DNA of 64,000 nucleotides from Otatea glauca (GCA_036346275.1 CM070711.1:47617435-47681434), one strand, 5' to 3'; positions 12,214-24,406 are shown, counted from the first letter of the stretch. Notes: generated by a model not told the origin, from the sequence alone. Made by a program: numbers and translations.

Positions 12214-13665
12214 AAGGGTTCCAAATCTCGCCGAATTTCGGTGAAATTTCGGATTTCAGATCACCCGAAATCTAAAGTGCCGGCCGAATTTTTTTTAAAA
12301 AAATTCGAAATTACTACAGTATCACAAATTTTAGGTTTTTCTTGCCGAAATTTCACCAAAGTTTCACTTTTTTTGGCCGGTTTTGGCACTTTTAGGGCTG
12401 GATTTGGTCTAATAACCCTTAGGAAAGTCATCTCCTATGAAAATTTGTTGGAAAACCGAATTTTTTAGATATTTCAAAATTTTGGTAGAAACACTCTTAG
12501 ATTTTTATAAAATTTTAGAAGCTTGATAATGAGCTGAAAATTTTATAGTACTATATTTAGTAGTTTAGGATCACACGTACAAAATTTCAAAATAATTTAA
12601 CTTCATTTGCTATCTTTAAAAAAATGAAAAACAGAATGAACATAATTGGGACAGTTACTTTATAAATTTTCTTGAGTGTGATTATGATCTAAATTTTTTG
12701 AGAGATATTAATAATTTCATCAGTAACATTATATCAATTTTTTTAAAAAAAATCAACTTTTTTTGTTTGGTCAGTCAAATCTATATAAGCATTGAACTTC
12801 ATTTGTTATATTATATTTCAAAAATCAAAAAGAAAAGAACATAAATGGTACTGTGCTTGTAAGAATTTTATAAATTCACTGGAGTGTGATCATGATTCAA
12901 AATTTTTATGAGCTATTAAGCACTTCCTTATCACCATTCTTTAAAATTTTAAAAAAATCTAAACTTTTTTTTATTGCTAAAGCAAATCTATGTATTGATC
13001 ATCAGATTTTTATCAAGATGTAGAATTGTCTGAATTTTTAAATATTATTTGTAAATTATAATTATCCAAAAATTTTAAATAAATATTTATGTTACATCAG
13101 GACCATCCAATTTTTTTTTCAAAAGTTTATAACGTGGTTATATAATTTTTCATTTTGTTCAAGTTTGCCGGTAAGCTTTTTAACAGGGCAGTAGTACTGT
13201 TCGAATTTTAAAAAATTCATACAGTTTGATAATCATCTGAAAACTTTATGAGAGAATTAGAGATACATCATAACCATGCAAAAAAAATTCAAACGTTTAT
13301 AACGTGGTTTGAATCATTTTGCATTCGGTTCAAAATTGTCGGTCAGCGTTTTATCAGGATAGTAGCAATTTTTGAATTTTTAAAAATTCCACAGACTTCA
13401 GAATAATCTGAAATTTTTATGTAAATATCACCAATGTGTCAGGACTCTCTAAAACAAATGTCAAAAAATTTCGACATCGTTAGCCCAATTTTTTTCTGTT
13501 GCCAAATACCCAAAATTTCGAAGTTTTTCTCCGAATTTCGGGATTTTTCGTTACTATATGGACCAGATTTGAATTTTCAAATTCAAATTTCGTCTGAAAT
13601 TTTTCCGAAATTTCGCGATCCGGCCAGGGACGAAATTTATTCCGAAACCGAATTTTCAAACCTTG
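12214..13665. mobile_element. Non-autonomous hAT-type element, 1.45 kb, exact 8-bp TSD
   Basis: CCCTCCGA stands at 12206-12213 and again exactly at 13666-13673. Between them the ends read AAGGGTTCC...CGCCGAATTTCGG from the left and CAAGGTTTGAAAATTCGG from the right. About 100 bases inside each end is rich in CCGAAATTTCGG-type palindromes. The core is AT-rich and carries recurring blocks such as CGTTTATAACGTGGTT and TTTTGAATTTTTAAAAATTC. No transposase remnant is visible, so it must have moved with help from an autonomous relative. Confidence 0.85.
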
Positions 13666-13673
13666 CCCTCCGA

Positions 13674-13959
13674 TCACGATCACAAATAGCTATTGTTTTA
13701 AATATCTAGCGTAACCTTTAGAACTCAAATTATTTGATATGTTTAAAAAATCCAATAAAATTATAATATTATGAAAGTATGCCTCGAGACGACGAATCTA
13801 CACATATGATTTTCATACATCCAATCTAAATATTTAAAAATATATCGATAGCTGAAGTTTCAAAAATTTGACTACACATATCCCAAATACAAATAGTTGT
13901 GAACCGGTTTGGTAATGATAAGAGAAGAAGAGCCGTGTTAGGCGGTGTGAGCGTATGGA
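13674..13959. other. AT-rich spacer, mariner/Stowaway-like interior
   Basis: No gene. Phrases such as ACACATATGATTTTCATACATC and CTAAATATTTAAAAATAT resemble interiors of grass Stowaway/mariner MITEs and recur at 27.9 kb (ACACATACAATTTTCGTATATC). No terminal repeats are left, so this is only a possible remnant. Confidence 0.3.
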
Positions 13960-13967
13960 CCCCCTCC

Positions 13968-14826
13968 CAGTGGCGGAACTAGAAATTTTCTAATAGGTGT
14001 GCCCGCGGCCTTGTGCCATCCACCCGAGCCGCCCGCCTGGCCCGTGCCGCACCGCCGCTCGCTTGAGCCTCCTGTCGCTTGCTGTGCCATCACCCACCCG
14101 AGCCATCTACCGGCTGCCACGCCGCTCGCCCCGCCCCCACGTTGCCGCCCGTCCGAGCCACTTGTCACGTCACTCTCCCCGCCCTCGCTCGCGCTACCGC
14201 CCGCCAAAGCCACTCGCTGTCGCCACCAACCCGAACCGCTGTGACGCCTGCCGCGTCGCTCGCCTGGCCAGCCTGATGCGCCCTCGCTGCTCGCCTGGAT
14301 AGGTTGCTGTTAGATCCGTCTCAATGCTAGATGGATTCGACAAAAAAATTAGGATTTAAGAGCAAAAAAACGAATTGGGAAAGTAAGTTTATGTGCTAGG
14401 TACTTTACTCTAATTAGGCTAAAGCTTTGCGAATCAATCATGATTCATTTTCTTTCAACCAGAACAGGTTTTGAAGCTTTTTGTCTTTTACAGTGATGAA
14501 AAAGAACAGTAAAACAAATATAGAAATTAACTCTGCTGATTACATGACTCTGAACAGTAGGACCGCCATTACAGAAAACAGTAATTACTACTCTCATTCT
14601 GGGACGTCGGATCTCACTTAAGTCATATTTGTGTTTTGATCTCAACCCTTGATCTACTTTAACTGAAATCGGTGACCCGTTTTGTTCATTGCCGACTTTG
14701 TTGCTGACTGCAAATTTCAAACTCTCCTCTGTTTCTTTAATTGACATAGCTCTGATCCAAACACTTACGTTCTCAAAATTTTGAGGGTGTCGAGGCATAC
14801 CCGGCACCCCACTAGTTCCGCCTCTG
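13968..14826. mobile_element. hAT-type element with CAG[T/A]GGCGGAACTAG ends
   Basis: The left end is CAGTGGCGGAACTAG and the right end, read inward, is CAGAGGCGGAACTAG: 14 of 15 bases match. The flanks are CCCCCTCC at 13960-13967 and 14827-14834, an exact 8-bp duplication. The left third (14,000-14,300) is very GC-rich and gives several overlapping open frames in different frames, none with a domain; the remainder is AT-rich. It could also be classed by similarity to other DNA transposons with GGCGGAxCTAG ends; 8 bp favours hAT. Confidence 0.8.
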
Positions 14827-14834
14827 CCCCCTCC

Positions 14835-15264
14835 CATACTCCTCCGGCCCCCACTCTTGTTGTAGGATGTGTATCGTGAAGTGGGGCCAAGCAGCCTTAA
14901 ACCAACCCGTAATCCTTGTTATTATTCCCTAATCATCATCAATTTTTCTTCACAACTCCCTCGTCGTCGTCGTCACCAAACAGCAACGTTTTATTCGTTA
15001 GGTCATTTGGAATTGAAACACAATGTGGTGCTTAATTTAACTGCCTCACTTGTTTGGTGCTTATATTGCTCAATGAACTGCTTTGATTAATGCAACAACA
15101 TCCATGATTACATGTGTGATACGGATACAGCCAAACATATGAGCTGTTAGGCATTGGCAAGTTAATGACATATACTAGTATAGTAGTGCTCGATATTAGG
15201 GTCAGGAGTCAGGACTGAGGACTAAGGAGCTAGCTAGCCACATGAGAGCTTGTATAAGCGTCTC
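14835..15264. other. No gene seen
   Basis: Ordinary AT-rich sequence with a short (CGT)n run near 14,963. No recognisable domain, terminal repeat or RNA gene. Confidence 0.5.
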
Positions 15265-15700
15265 CCGCCCTGTGTTTCGTTAGTTATCCACTTATCCATA
15301 AACATACCGGTACCAGCCATACCGATCGATATATACCATTTTCGGCATCTAAACCGATAAAGTAGTCCTATATATTGTACCAGCTTTGATACTGGTCAAT
15401 ACTGGTCGTATCGGTTTCGATATCAGTTAATACCATTTATACCGATGGAATTGATAATATGATCTACTGAGCTATATGTTATATTTGATAGTACTACTAT
15501 ATATTTGGAGTAATATTATAAGTGAAATTGATGTGCATGTAATTAAACATGTGCATGTATACTTATAAATATATATTACTATATTAAATCCGAAATGGTA
15601 CACCGTATGGACCGGTACCAAAATATACAATTCTAAAAACTAAACCGGTATAACCTCTGACACAATATTAACTAGTATGGTTTCAAGGCGGGACGGCCTA
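15265..15700. repeat. Degenerate inverted-repeat element (tentative)
   Basis: The left side CGTCTCCCGCCCTGTGTTTC and the right side read inward CCGTCCCGCCTTGAAACC are similar. Both halves also carry ACCGGTACCA-type palindromes and GATATCGGTTT-like repeats inside. No target duplication could be recognised, so the boundaries are approximate and the class is unknown. Confidence 0.3.
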
Positions 15701-15746
15701 ATGGACTCAACGCGTCCGAGGCCGACTGCTATACTTGCTCCATTAG

Positions 15747-16590
15747 TGTCGGGGATCAGTAGCCTTCGGCACACGTAAGCACCCCTCTAACTCAAGGCCG
15801 CGTCATCTCCGAACTCGAGGACGAGAATACGCTTCCCGAGCTCGGGTCCGTGTCTACCGAGCTCGGGCTCGAGCGGGAGGTGAGGACCCAGCTTGAGCTA
15901 GCGAGGTCGGGGTCGCGGGTCGCGCTGAGCGAGGAGGCGGTATTCTAGGGGCAGTTACCGCCGACTTCACCTCACTCCAAGCCCGAGCTTGGCGCCATAA
16001 CACCTGTATCCCCCAAACCAAGCTGTTGTCCTGTAACGGTCTGATTTAGAGGGGTAAAAATCTTCCTCTGCGTGGGAACTAGGGCCAACGACTCTCAACT
16101 ACTCCCGCCAGCTCACAACTACTCATGTCATCTCACAACTACTCACGTCGGATCACAATAAACTCGCGTCAGCTCTCAACGACTGCAGGACATCGGTCTG
16201 GGGAAAGAGTAGCAGAAGCTCCCGAAGGGCTCTAAAAAGGGTGACAAGGTTCAAAGAAGGGGGGAGAAAAAAACAGAGGAAGGATCACAAGACAAGACTC
16301 TCTCCCTCGTATGCTCTGGCTCAGGCATAGCCGAGCTTGAGCTCTCGTTGTACTCTCGCACAGAGCATTACGTTCATCTTTCGCCTGAGGGCAAGACTGA
16401 AGTAGAGCTTTTCCCGAACTTGGGGGGCTCGAATCAGTATAATCATCATGTCCACGGCACTGTCTCTCCCCTCCTGTTCTTCCCCGACATACGCTTCGGT
16501 GACGCCCTTTCTTGGACGAACACGACCTCGGGCTCCGCCCTCACACGATCCTCCGCACCCCCTTGCGGTCGGCGGTCCCAATCGCCGACA
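15747..16590 (+). mobile_element. Solo LTR (gypsy-like), TSD ATTAG
   Basis: The segment begins TGTCGGGGATCAG and ends CAATCGCCGACA, so the ends form an inverted TGTCGG...CCGACA. ATTAG flanks it on both sides (15742-15746 and 16591-16595), an exact 5-bp duplication. Only one LTR and no internal region is present, so this is a solo LTR left by LTR-LTR recombination. Inside are ACTCxCGTCxGxTCACAACTACTC repeats around 16,090-16,170. An inverted second copy lies at 20,118-24,902 on the other side of the LRX gene. Confidence 0.85.
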
Positions 16591-16595
16591 ATTAG

Positions 16596-17421
16596 TTAAT
16601 GTCTCGGCGAGCAATACTCCAGTTTAAAAGCAGGCGAACCAAGCAAAAGTTGCTGCTCTCTCTGTTTTAAGGACATATGTCCCAATGCAGTCTAGTGTGA
16701 TATTTCATTTATACCTTAATAGATATCTAGGTTTACTCGATATTCTCTGTATGTATATATTGATATATATTAGTCTATGTGTTAAGAGAGAATAAGCTTG
16801 GGTGAAGGAGTACTCTCTACCGATACTAATGATCATGATTAGCCGGTCGGCGAAAATGAAAAAAATATTACGATTAATTTGTGTGGAAATAATGAGATTA
16901 CGGCCGCGGGGAGCAGCTAGGAGAGAGGGAGAGAGAGAGAGAGAGAATGAAACAAAAATGAGCTAGTTTGGTGTGGATTCCCACTAACCGCGTCGGAAAT
17001 GGATGGACGTCTGCCTGCACGTTGCGACGGGGCCCTCATTACTCAACGAACACCACAGCCAGCTGCCCTGCTTTGTCTAGGGATATAATAACTTGAGAGA
17101 TTGACAAGTGCTCTTTTCACTTTTTATTAGTGTTCATTTTTTCCATGGTTTTGAACCGATCGAGCAAGATTCGCAGAATGGCACTCCCAACTCCCAAGTC
17201 TTCCATATTTCCACGGAAAACATGGTATAATTCAACGGGGTGACGGAATCGGACATTCGCAATAATTCTATACGGTTATCTTCGGTTCACATGGATGTAG
17301 GATGTAGAGTTGTACATGTATCCTACATATGGTCTATTTGAAATGTGGAAAATTTTCGTAACAACTTAGACATCTGCTACGGGAATACCTACGAAAATAC
17401 TCCTACTATCTAAGTTTATAA
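16596..17421. other. LRX upstream spacer with (GA)n tract
   Basis: No gene. A GA-rich microsatellite runs from 16,921 to 16,947. The rest has no recognisable feature. It forms the distal upstream region of the LRX gene, between the solo LTR and a MITE. Confidence 0.5.
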
Positions 17422-17706
17422 GGGCATGTATAATAAGGTCATCTTAGTTTACTCTGTAACATGTCAACATCAGTTTTGTGATATGTGAAAGAGAGAAAAG
17501 AGAAGAGAGCTGGCTCTTATTTTGTAGTAAGTATTGCACGAAAGTATAGGTAGATTAATTATGTACAAGAGAGAAGATATATTTATTGCACAGCATCTAG
17601 AGTCAATATTTAGATATAGCTATTGTACGTAATGATTTTAGTGTTTATTCTAGATAACATGGATGAGAGATGGAATAAGTAGTAGGCTTTGTTATTGTAC
17701 TTGCTC
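17422..17706. mobile_element. Tourist-like (PIF/Harbinger) MITE, 285 bp
   Basis: The left end GGGCATGTATAATAA matches the right end read inward, GAGCAAGTACAATAA (11 of 15 bases). TAA flanks both sides (17419-17421 and 17707-17709), the 3-bp target of PIF/Harbinger elements. Size and AT content fit a Tourist MITE. It sits about 0.55 kb upstream of the LRX start codon. Confidence 0.8.
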
Positions 17707-17759
17707 TAAGACATATTTTTTCTTGCCATATAGACCAGAAAAATATTAAAAGTGACTAG

Positions 17760-17952
17760 ATTACCACTAATTATTATCACTAAGTATTATATTCAATGCA
17801 TGCATGTATAGAATATAGAGTAAAGATGGATATTTATTAGAGATATAAAAAATATTATACTAATTTTGTATTAAAATATGAAATACATCTTATATTTATA
17901 AACGAAACCATTAAAAAAAAGCCTTGTAAGCTGACCGGAGGGAGTAACTTCT
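17760..17952. mobile_element. Mariner/Stowaway-like MITE fragment (tentative)
   Basis: The right edge reads CTGACCGGAGGGAGTA, like the CTCCCTCCGT-type termini of grass mariner MITEs in inverse, preceded by typical ATTTATAAACGAAA interior. The matching left terminus is not found, so the extent is a guess. It lies directly in the LRX proximal promoter. Confidence 0.4.
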
Positions 17953-18252
17953 TTCGACCCTGAAAAAAAAGTAGCTGCAATATTTACCCAAACAAAATCG
18001 CCAGCATGCATCCAACTCGATCCCTTGAAACCCGTAATGGAAGGCAACTCCTAGTCCCGCTAGCTTTTTTGCCAGTTCATCCACTGGAACGTTGTTGGTC
18101 GATCACACGGACACGCAACCAGCCAAGCCACAATCCCAGCCGTCCATCCCCGCAATATTCTATTCCCGCGCCGCGATATAGCCGTGCCCGTGCTGCCGCC
18201 CACCATATCAACCCCAGCCGAGCTCCACCACCGCGGCGATGCGCAGACGCCA

Positions 18253-19972
18253 ATGACGACGCCCAAGAGCCTCCTCCTCCTCGCGCTCCTCCTCGTCCCG
18301 CACCTCGCCGCCGCCGCGACGTTCGCCGGCCAGCGCCGCCGGCTGCTCGACCACAACAGCCACGGCGGCGCCGACGACGGCAGCGATGTGTACGTGGACC
18401 CGTCGTACGCGTTCCCCAACCCGCGCCTCCGCGACGCGTACGTGGCGCTGCAGGGGTGGAAGCGCGCCATCCTCTCCGACCCGCGAAACGTGACGGGGTC
18501 GTGGCAGGGGCCCGACGTTTGCGGCTACTACGGCGTTTTCTGCGCGCCGTCGCCGCACGACCCCTACCTCACCGTCGTCGCCGGCGTCGACCTCAACCAC
18601 GCCGACCTCGCTGGCCACCTCCCCGAGGCGCTGGGCCTGCTCGCTGATCTCTCCGTCCTCCACGTCAACTCCAACCGCTTCTGCGGCCTCGTCCCGCGAT
18701 CCCTGGAGAAGATGTGCCTCCTCCACGAGCTCGACCTCAGCAACAACCGCCTCGTCGGCGCCTTCCCCGACGTCGTGCTCCGGCTGCCTAGCCTCAGGTA
18801 CCTCGACCTCCGCTTCAACGACTTCGAGGGCCCCGTGCCCAGCGAGCTCTTCGACCGCCCGCTGGACGCCATCTTCATCAACTCCAACCGCTTCCGCTTC
18901 CAGATCCCCGACAACGTCGGCAACTCGCCGGCGTCCGTCCTCGTGCTCGCCAACAACGACTTCGGCGGCTGCCTTCCGGCCTCCGTCGCCAACATGTCGG
19001 CCACGCTCAATGAGATCATACTCATGAACACGGGGCTCAAGTCCTGCGTCCCGCCGGAGCTTGGGATGCTCACTGGCCTTACCGTGCTCGACCTCAGCTA
19101 CAACAAGCTCATGGGAGCCATCCCTGCCGAGCTCGCCAGGCTACAGAGCATCGAGCAGCTCGACCTCGGCCACAACCGCCTCGTCGGCGACGTGCCGGAA
19201 GGGATCTGCCACCTGCCGCACCTCCAGAACTTCACCTACTCGTACAACTTCATCACCGGCGAGCCGCCGGTGTGCATGCACGTCAAGGCGTTCGACGACC
19301 GCCGGAACTGCATCCCCGACCGCCCCGACCAGAGGTCGCCCGAGCAGTGCCACTTCTTCAACGCTCACCACGTTAACTGCGAGGCCTTCAGGTGTAAGAA
19401 GTTCGTACTGCCGTCACCACCCCCGCCACCTTCACCTCCACCATTATCTCCTCCTCCTTCACCCTCTTCTCCACCACCTTCACCGTCACCACCATCTCTT
19501 CCTCCACCTACGACATCTCCTCCGCCACCTTCCCCTCCACTGCCGTCTCCTTCTCCTCCACCCGTCTCCAGTGTACTACAACTCACCGCCGCCACCCTAC
19601 TACGATGTGTCCCCAAAGGACCGGTACCTCTCGCCGCCACCTCCAGCTTACCATGAGGCGCTACCGCCACCCTACTACGAGGTGTCACCGAAGGACCGGT
19701 ATCTCTTGCCGCCACCTCCAGCCTACCACGAAGCGCCACCGCCACCCTACTACGAAGTGTCACCAGAGGACCGTTACCTCTCGCCACCACCCCCACCAGC
19801 TGGTCTCCCCAAGTACGACTACTCATCACCTCCACCTCCTGCTTCTCCGCCGTACTCGGGGGTGTCACCTAAGGAGTGGTACCCCTTGCCACTACCACCA
19901 ACACCGGTGTTGCCGAAGCTGCCGGTGTACGACTACTCGTCGCCGCCACCGCCAACCGGGTGGAAACCATAA
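18253..19972 (+). CDS. Leucine-rich repeat extensin (LRX), apparent 1-base frameshift
   Basis: LRX proteins are secreted to the cell wall, where the LRR part binds peptide/receptor partners and the extensin part anchors in the wall. The start at 18253 is chosen because a signal peptide follows at once (residues 1-22, MTTPKSLLLLALLL...); an upstream in-frame ATG at 18184 would bury it. Residues 60-97 form the LRR N-cap with the GSWQGPDVCGYYGVFC motif. About nine LRRs follow (105-340, e.g. LHELDLSNNRLVG), then the LRX Cys hinge (341-381, with RNCIPDRPxQRSPEQC) and a Ser-Pro3-5 extensin region. Near 19,560-19,565 a run of Cs carries one extra base. The LRR frame would then stop at 19,656, while the shifted frame continues with repeated PPYY(D/E)VSP(K/E)DRY blocks to TAA at 19,970-19,972. 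Either a sequencing error or a recent disabling mutation. No intron is seen. Confidence 0.9.
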
Positions 19973-20365
19973 AATTGATTCTTTTCTGGGAAATTTTCAT
20001 ACATTATGATCATACATGTTTGATGTGGTAAAAAGAGATGCTGTTAAATCTTTTGTGTGTATTGCCTAATTTCTTTTTTTTCCTTTGATCTCGTCCCCAT
20101 TAATTTGTTTGCGTTACTGTCGGCAATCGGGACCGCCGACCGCGAGGGGGTGTGGAGGATCGTGTGAGAGCGGAGCTCGAGGTCGTGCTCGTCCGAGAAA
20201 GGGCGTTGTCGTGCGTATGTCGGGGAAGAACAGGGGGAGAAACAGCGCCATGGACACGATGATTATACTAGTTCGAGCCCCCAAGTTCGGGTAAAAACTC
20301 TACTCCAGTCTTGCCATCAGGCGAAAGATGAATGCAATGCTCTGTGGAAGAGTACAATGGGAGCT

Positions 20366-23300
20366 TGTAACAGCCTCAAAAATCATAAAATAAAGAAAGG
20401 TGGATTAAAAATCTTTTGTGTATTATTTCTGAAATTTCTTGTTTTATTGAATATTCTTTTGGCTTTTCCTTAATGCAAGAAAGTGAAATAAAGAATATAA
20501 TAAATGAAAAAAGGTAAAAAGTAAAAATACCAAATCAATAAAAATTTACCAAAGTCACTATAAAAATCTGAGGGCTCTCCACAACTTACTTAAGTCGGTG
20601 GAAGAGCTGGGTTAATAAAAATAATATTTAATTAAAGTGAATCATGTGCAAATATCTCAGGGTAAAATGGTAAAATAATTTGGTAAACATATCTGGAAGT
20701 TATCCTGACCCAATATTTTTATCCTGTCGACATCAAAATAGTATCAACCTCCAGTAAAAATATCAATAATTTAATAATTCATTTTATAATTTTAAAAATT
20801 CAAAAACAGTGAATAAATAAAGTGGAAAAACAGTAATGTCAGAATTTTTAAACATTAAATATTAATAATTAAAATCTGGAATTTTTACAGAAGGTGTATA
20901 ATACCATTTAAAATTAGTATAAAAAGTTTTGTAAAATATTAACATCATTTAAATCGAAAATTAAAAAGAAAACCGATTGGGCAATGCAGCAACTGTTGCA
21001 TTGTCAGAGTTTTCTAAAAATATGCATGCATCATAAAATAGCGAAAATTTTACTGGAGTATATTAATTATCTTGCCGACTGCTGGTAAAATTTTTATAAA
21101 TTGTAGAGTCGGTTTGAACCTCGAAGTCCCCGTTTCTATCCCGTTCGGTCTTGAGTCTTCGGCAGAGTTCCTTTCCCGCTCTCGTTGACGTGTGGGCCTG
21201 GCCTGTCAGTGAGCCTCTTCAGCCGACAGCGGCTGCCATCTGGCCCCCGCGTGTCAGCGTCTCAGCCGTGTTCTTCTCCCCTCTCCCTGCTCTCTCTCGC
21301 GCGCAGCGACGCCGCTTCTCGGGTTTTCTCGCACCCGCGCCCAAACCGCCTTCCTCTCCCTATATAAACCCCTCTCCTCGCGTCGCAGCCGACCTAGCTA
21401 CCGCCGCGTGCAACCCATTCCGCCACTTCCTTGGTCATCTTCTCCAATGCCGGCCAAACCCGAAAAAGGGGAGAAACCACCAATTCGCCGCCTCACTCGT
21501 TTCCAACCCAATTCGCTTCGCCCGAAGCTCCCTCGTGCCTCCAGGAACTCGTCCCAAGCCCCGGCCGAAGCTCTTTCTTCCCCGACGAGCTCCTCCGCCG
21601 TATTCTTCTTTCGCCGCCACCGCGCACGGTGAGAACCCCTCCGCCATCCATTCTTTGAACCAAAACCAGAAATGGGATCCTTGAGGTTCACTGATGCTTA
21701 CAGTGGTGATCTTCAAGCTCGGGACAGCCTAGTTTGCAGGTTCGCCGGCAGGCCGTGAGTTCCGCCGCCCCTCGCCGATGCCGACCACCTTCCCGGCCAC
21801 CTCCGGTCATCGCGCCGCCACCCAAAGGTGCGCCTTGACCCGCTGGTGCCTCTGGTGGAACCCATTCCACCGCCGCGGTGATGGTTCGCCGCGGCGAAGC
21901 CGAAGCCGCACTGCCTGGTCACCACCAAGCGGGCCCGGCTATCGGCCGCTTCGCGCCAAAGCGCCGAGATGCGTCGGCCGACCGGCGGGCCCGACTGTCG
22001 GTCTCATCGCGCGCGCCACCATCGCCATGTGGGCCTTGGTCGCTGCCGCTGCGCTGGGCTCGGCCGCGCCATCGACGAGCGGTCCCGGCGGTCGATCTGC
22101 TTGCGCATGCGTGAGTCGCTGTCGTCTGCCCCACTGCTACCTCGCGCGTCGCCTGACCCAGCGCCGGACGCTGACCTGTGGACCCCGCTTGTCAGTGCCT
22201 CAGTGCGGTTCCGCCTGAAATGGAAAGCGTGTTTTCGCAGTGAAAGCGTATTTTCCATTTTCGACAGTTCTCTGATTTTTCAGTATTTATTCAAAAACCT
22301 AGATATTTATTTAGCCATAACTTTTGAATCACTTAACCAAATTTAATGAAATAAATTTCTAAATTCATCTAAAATCCTTTAGATTCAGAATATGCAAAAA
22401 CATTTCAGAATTTAATTTTATTTGAAATTCAAATTTAAATTTAAAAGAAAGGTTAGAAATATGTCATATATGAAAATTTTGCAAATGACCTCCATATTTA
22501 GTAAAATAAATTTTATTAGAATCCTTGTAATCTCAGGAACCAGAATCTGTAAAAATACTTAGGGTTTGTTATAAGAAAAATTTAAGTTATTAAATGAGTG
22601 GTAAATAATGCAATAATGGTTTAAATAGATTAAATCTTTAAATTGCAAATGAGAACAAATAATGCTTGCAACCATTTTTGAATTTGTGAAGTTATTTTAT
22701 TTGAATATTTTCATCTGATTTCTTTTTGGCTCTATTGAAATTTGGTGTTTGTTATATGTTGCCGTACGACGTGTAGAACCCGACGAATCCGGTACATTCG
22801 ACGACCAAGAGTTTGAAGTCGAGGATAGTCAACAAGGCAAGCAAACCCCTTTGATCATATTGAACCCAGTTTTATAAATGTTTTCATTAAATGTTTTACT
22901 GCATACTTTATTTTATTAAAGTCTGCTATATTTCGGGTAATGGTAGTTGTACCAGTAGACTTATGGAACTTCCTTAATAAGTAGAAAATTGTGAACCTTG
23001 AAAACCCTAGCATAGCTTAGACATTATTTAATATCAATCTGGGTTACTCACAGTTAGTGACATGCTTAGCCAAGCTTAAATAAACATAAAAACTGTGACA
23101 TGGCTAAAGACTTTGGTTACGACATTTAAATGAGTATGACCATTTTTGTGGATGGTATTTTGGATGGAAAGATAAAAATAAAACTATGGTTTAGATGCGG
23201 ACAATTATTGGCAATAGCCGGGAGTGCATGTTTGCACGTAGTGTAGGATGGAGATTGTTGCCCGTGTCGAGTTAAGGACCGAACTATGGGTTGCTTTCAG

Positions 23301-24406
23301 GCCAAGAATAATCATACAACCACAAGTGCTGGTATGGGACAGCTCTAACTTATTAAGTTGTTTAAAACTAGCTTTGCACTTGGAAGGCCGGAGTAGTACG
23401 AGCTGTTTCTTAATGAATTGCTCGACAGGACGTCCACACCGAGGTGATCATGGATTAAACGTCTACCAATATAACGGTGTACGCCATACTATGGGTAGTT
23501 CCATCATTTCTATGCTCTGAGTTCTTACGCCACAGAATGGGTTTATCGTTACCGTGCCGGTGCAAAGTTAGGTTTAAATAATGTAACAGTTATAACATGA
23601 CTCTCTGCGGCACACCAAATGAAGTGTGCAAATATTGATGGCTCAAAGAGTCAGTCATGTCTTGTGGGGAAAGCTGTATAGCTCTGCAGAGTGTAAAACT
23701 AATCGATTTACCGCGTCCGCGGTCATGGACACTTGGTAAAGTCATCACATAGTTATCAGTTTTGCTTATTTTCATAAAATATGGTTTCTATCATGTGTTA
23801 CAAATTTCCATTGTGTGTCGGTGGAAATTGGTTTTGAATATGGTTATTATACTCAAGCTTTTGTGAATTATTTATGCTTACATTCTATCATTTTCAGTAT
23901 TAAATTGCTTCTACTAAATTTCTGTTTTGCAATCTATTATTCTGTATTTACCGTTCAAACTGGCTTTATGCAAAATTTAACCTTAATAACCTTCCATTGG
24001 GATGACCTGCATGTATTTTAGGATTTGCATAAGTCTTGCGAGTCATAAATACTCAACTTGCCCATGTTGATGTTTTTAGGTGAAGAATCAGATTTCCCCG
24101 ATGATTCGTACGTTGATGCAGGGTACGGGGAACTTAACGATGAATTTATCTAAGGACTTTTCCCTTGTCAGTTGCCTGTGGAACAATGGGTTAAAATGCA
24201 TACTACAAGAAGTTGTCTCCATTGCAGTTTTACTTTTGGTATTGTAAAAATAATATGTAATCTTACTTCCGCTGTGTAATAAAGTTTGTGTATGATTATG
24301 ATATCAATTTGTATTTTGTGCGTACTAGCTACTGATCATGGGACTAGTACTGTATGCACATGGTATCCATTTTTGGTATTCATTTATAAAAAATAAGGGC
24401 CTTACA
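20366..24406 (+). mobile_element. Solo LTR of a chromodomain gypsy (Tekay-like) element, TSD GAGCT
   Basis: It begins TGTAACAGCC and ends GGGCCTTACA, flanked by GAGCT on both sides (20361-20365 and 24407-24411). Its architecture matches the LTRs at 42,075 and 50,042: AT-rich start, TATA box followed by GC-rich leader, TTTGATCATATTGA near 22,850, and the block with GACACACC/AAGTGTG, TCATGTCTTGTGGG and GCAGTGTAAAACTA near 23,600-23,700. No internal region or second LTR is present. The length, 4041 bp, is large but within what is known for such LTRs. Confidence 0.85.
21361..21368 (+). promoter_or_regulatory. TATA box of the 4-kb LTR
   Basis: TATATAAA follows a C/T-rich stretch and precedes a GC-rich leader, at the place equivalent to the CTATAAATG boxes in the two related LTRs at 42.58 and 50.57 kb. 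This also fixes the plus orientation of the LTR. Confidence 0.55.

Noticed and set aside
13938..14302. Open frames on both strands near 14.0-14.3 kb
   Set aside because: Pro/Ala/Arg-rich low-complexity frames inside the hAT-type element; composition artefact.
15281..15680. hAT element with ACCGGTACCA ends
   Set aside because: No target duplication and only weak end similarity; kept as a tentative repeat, not as a delimited element.
18006..18647. 213-codon plus-strand frame overlapping the LRX start
   Set aside because: Arg/Pro-rich GC-bias frame, out of phase with the LRX LRR reading; no domain.
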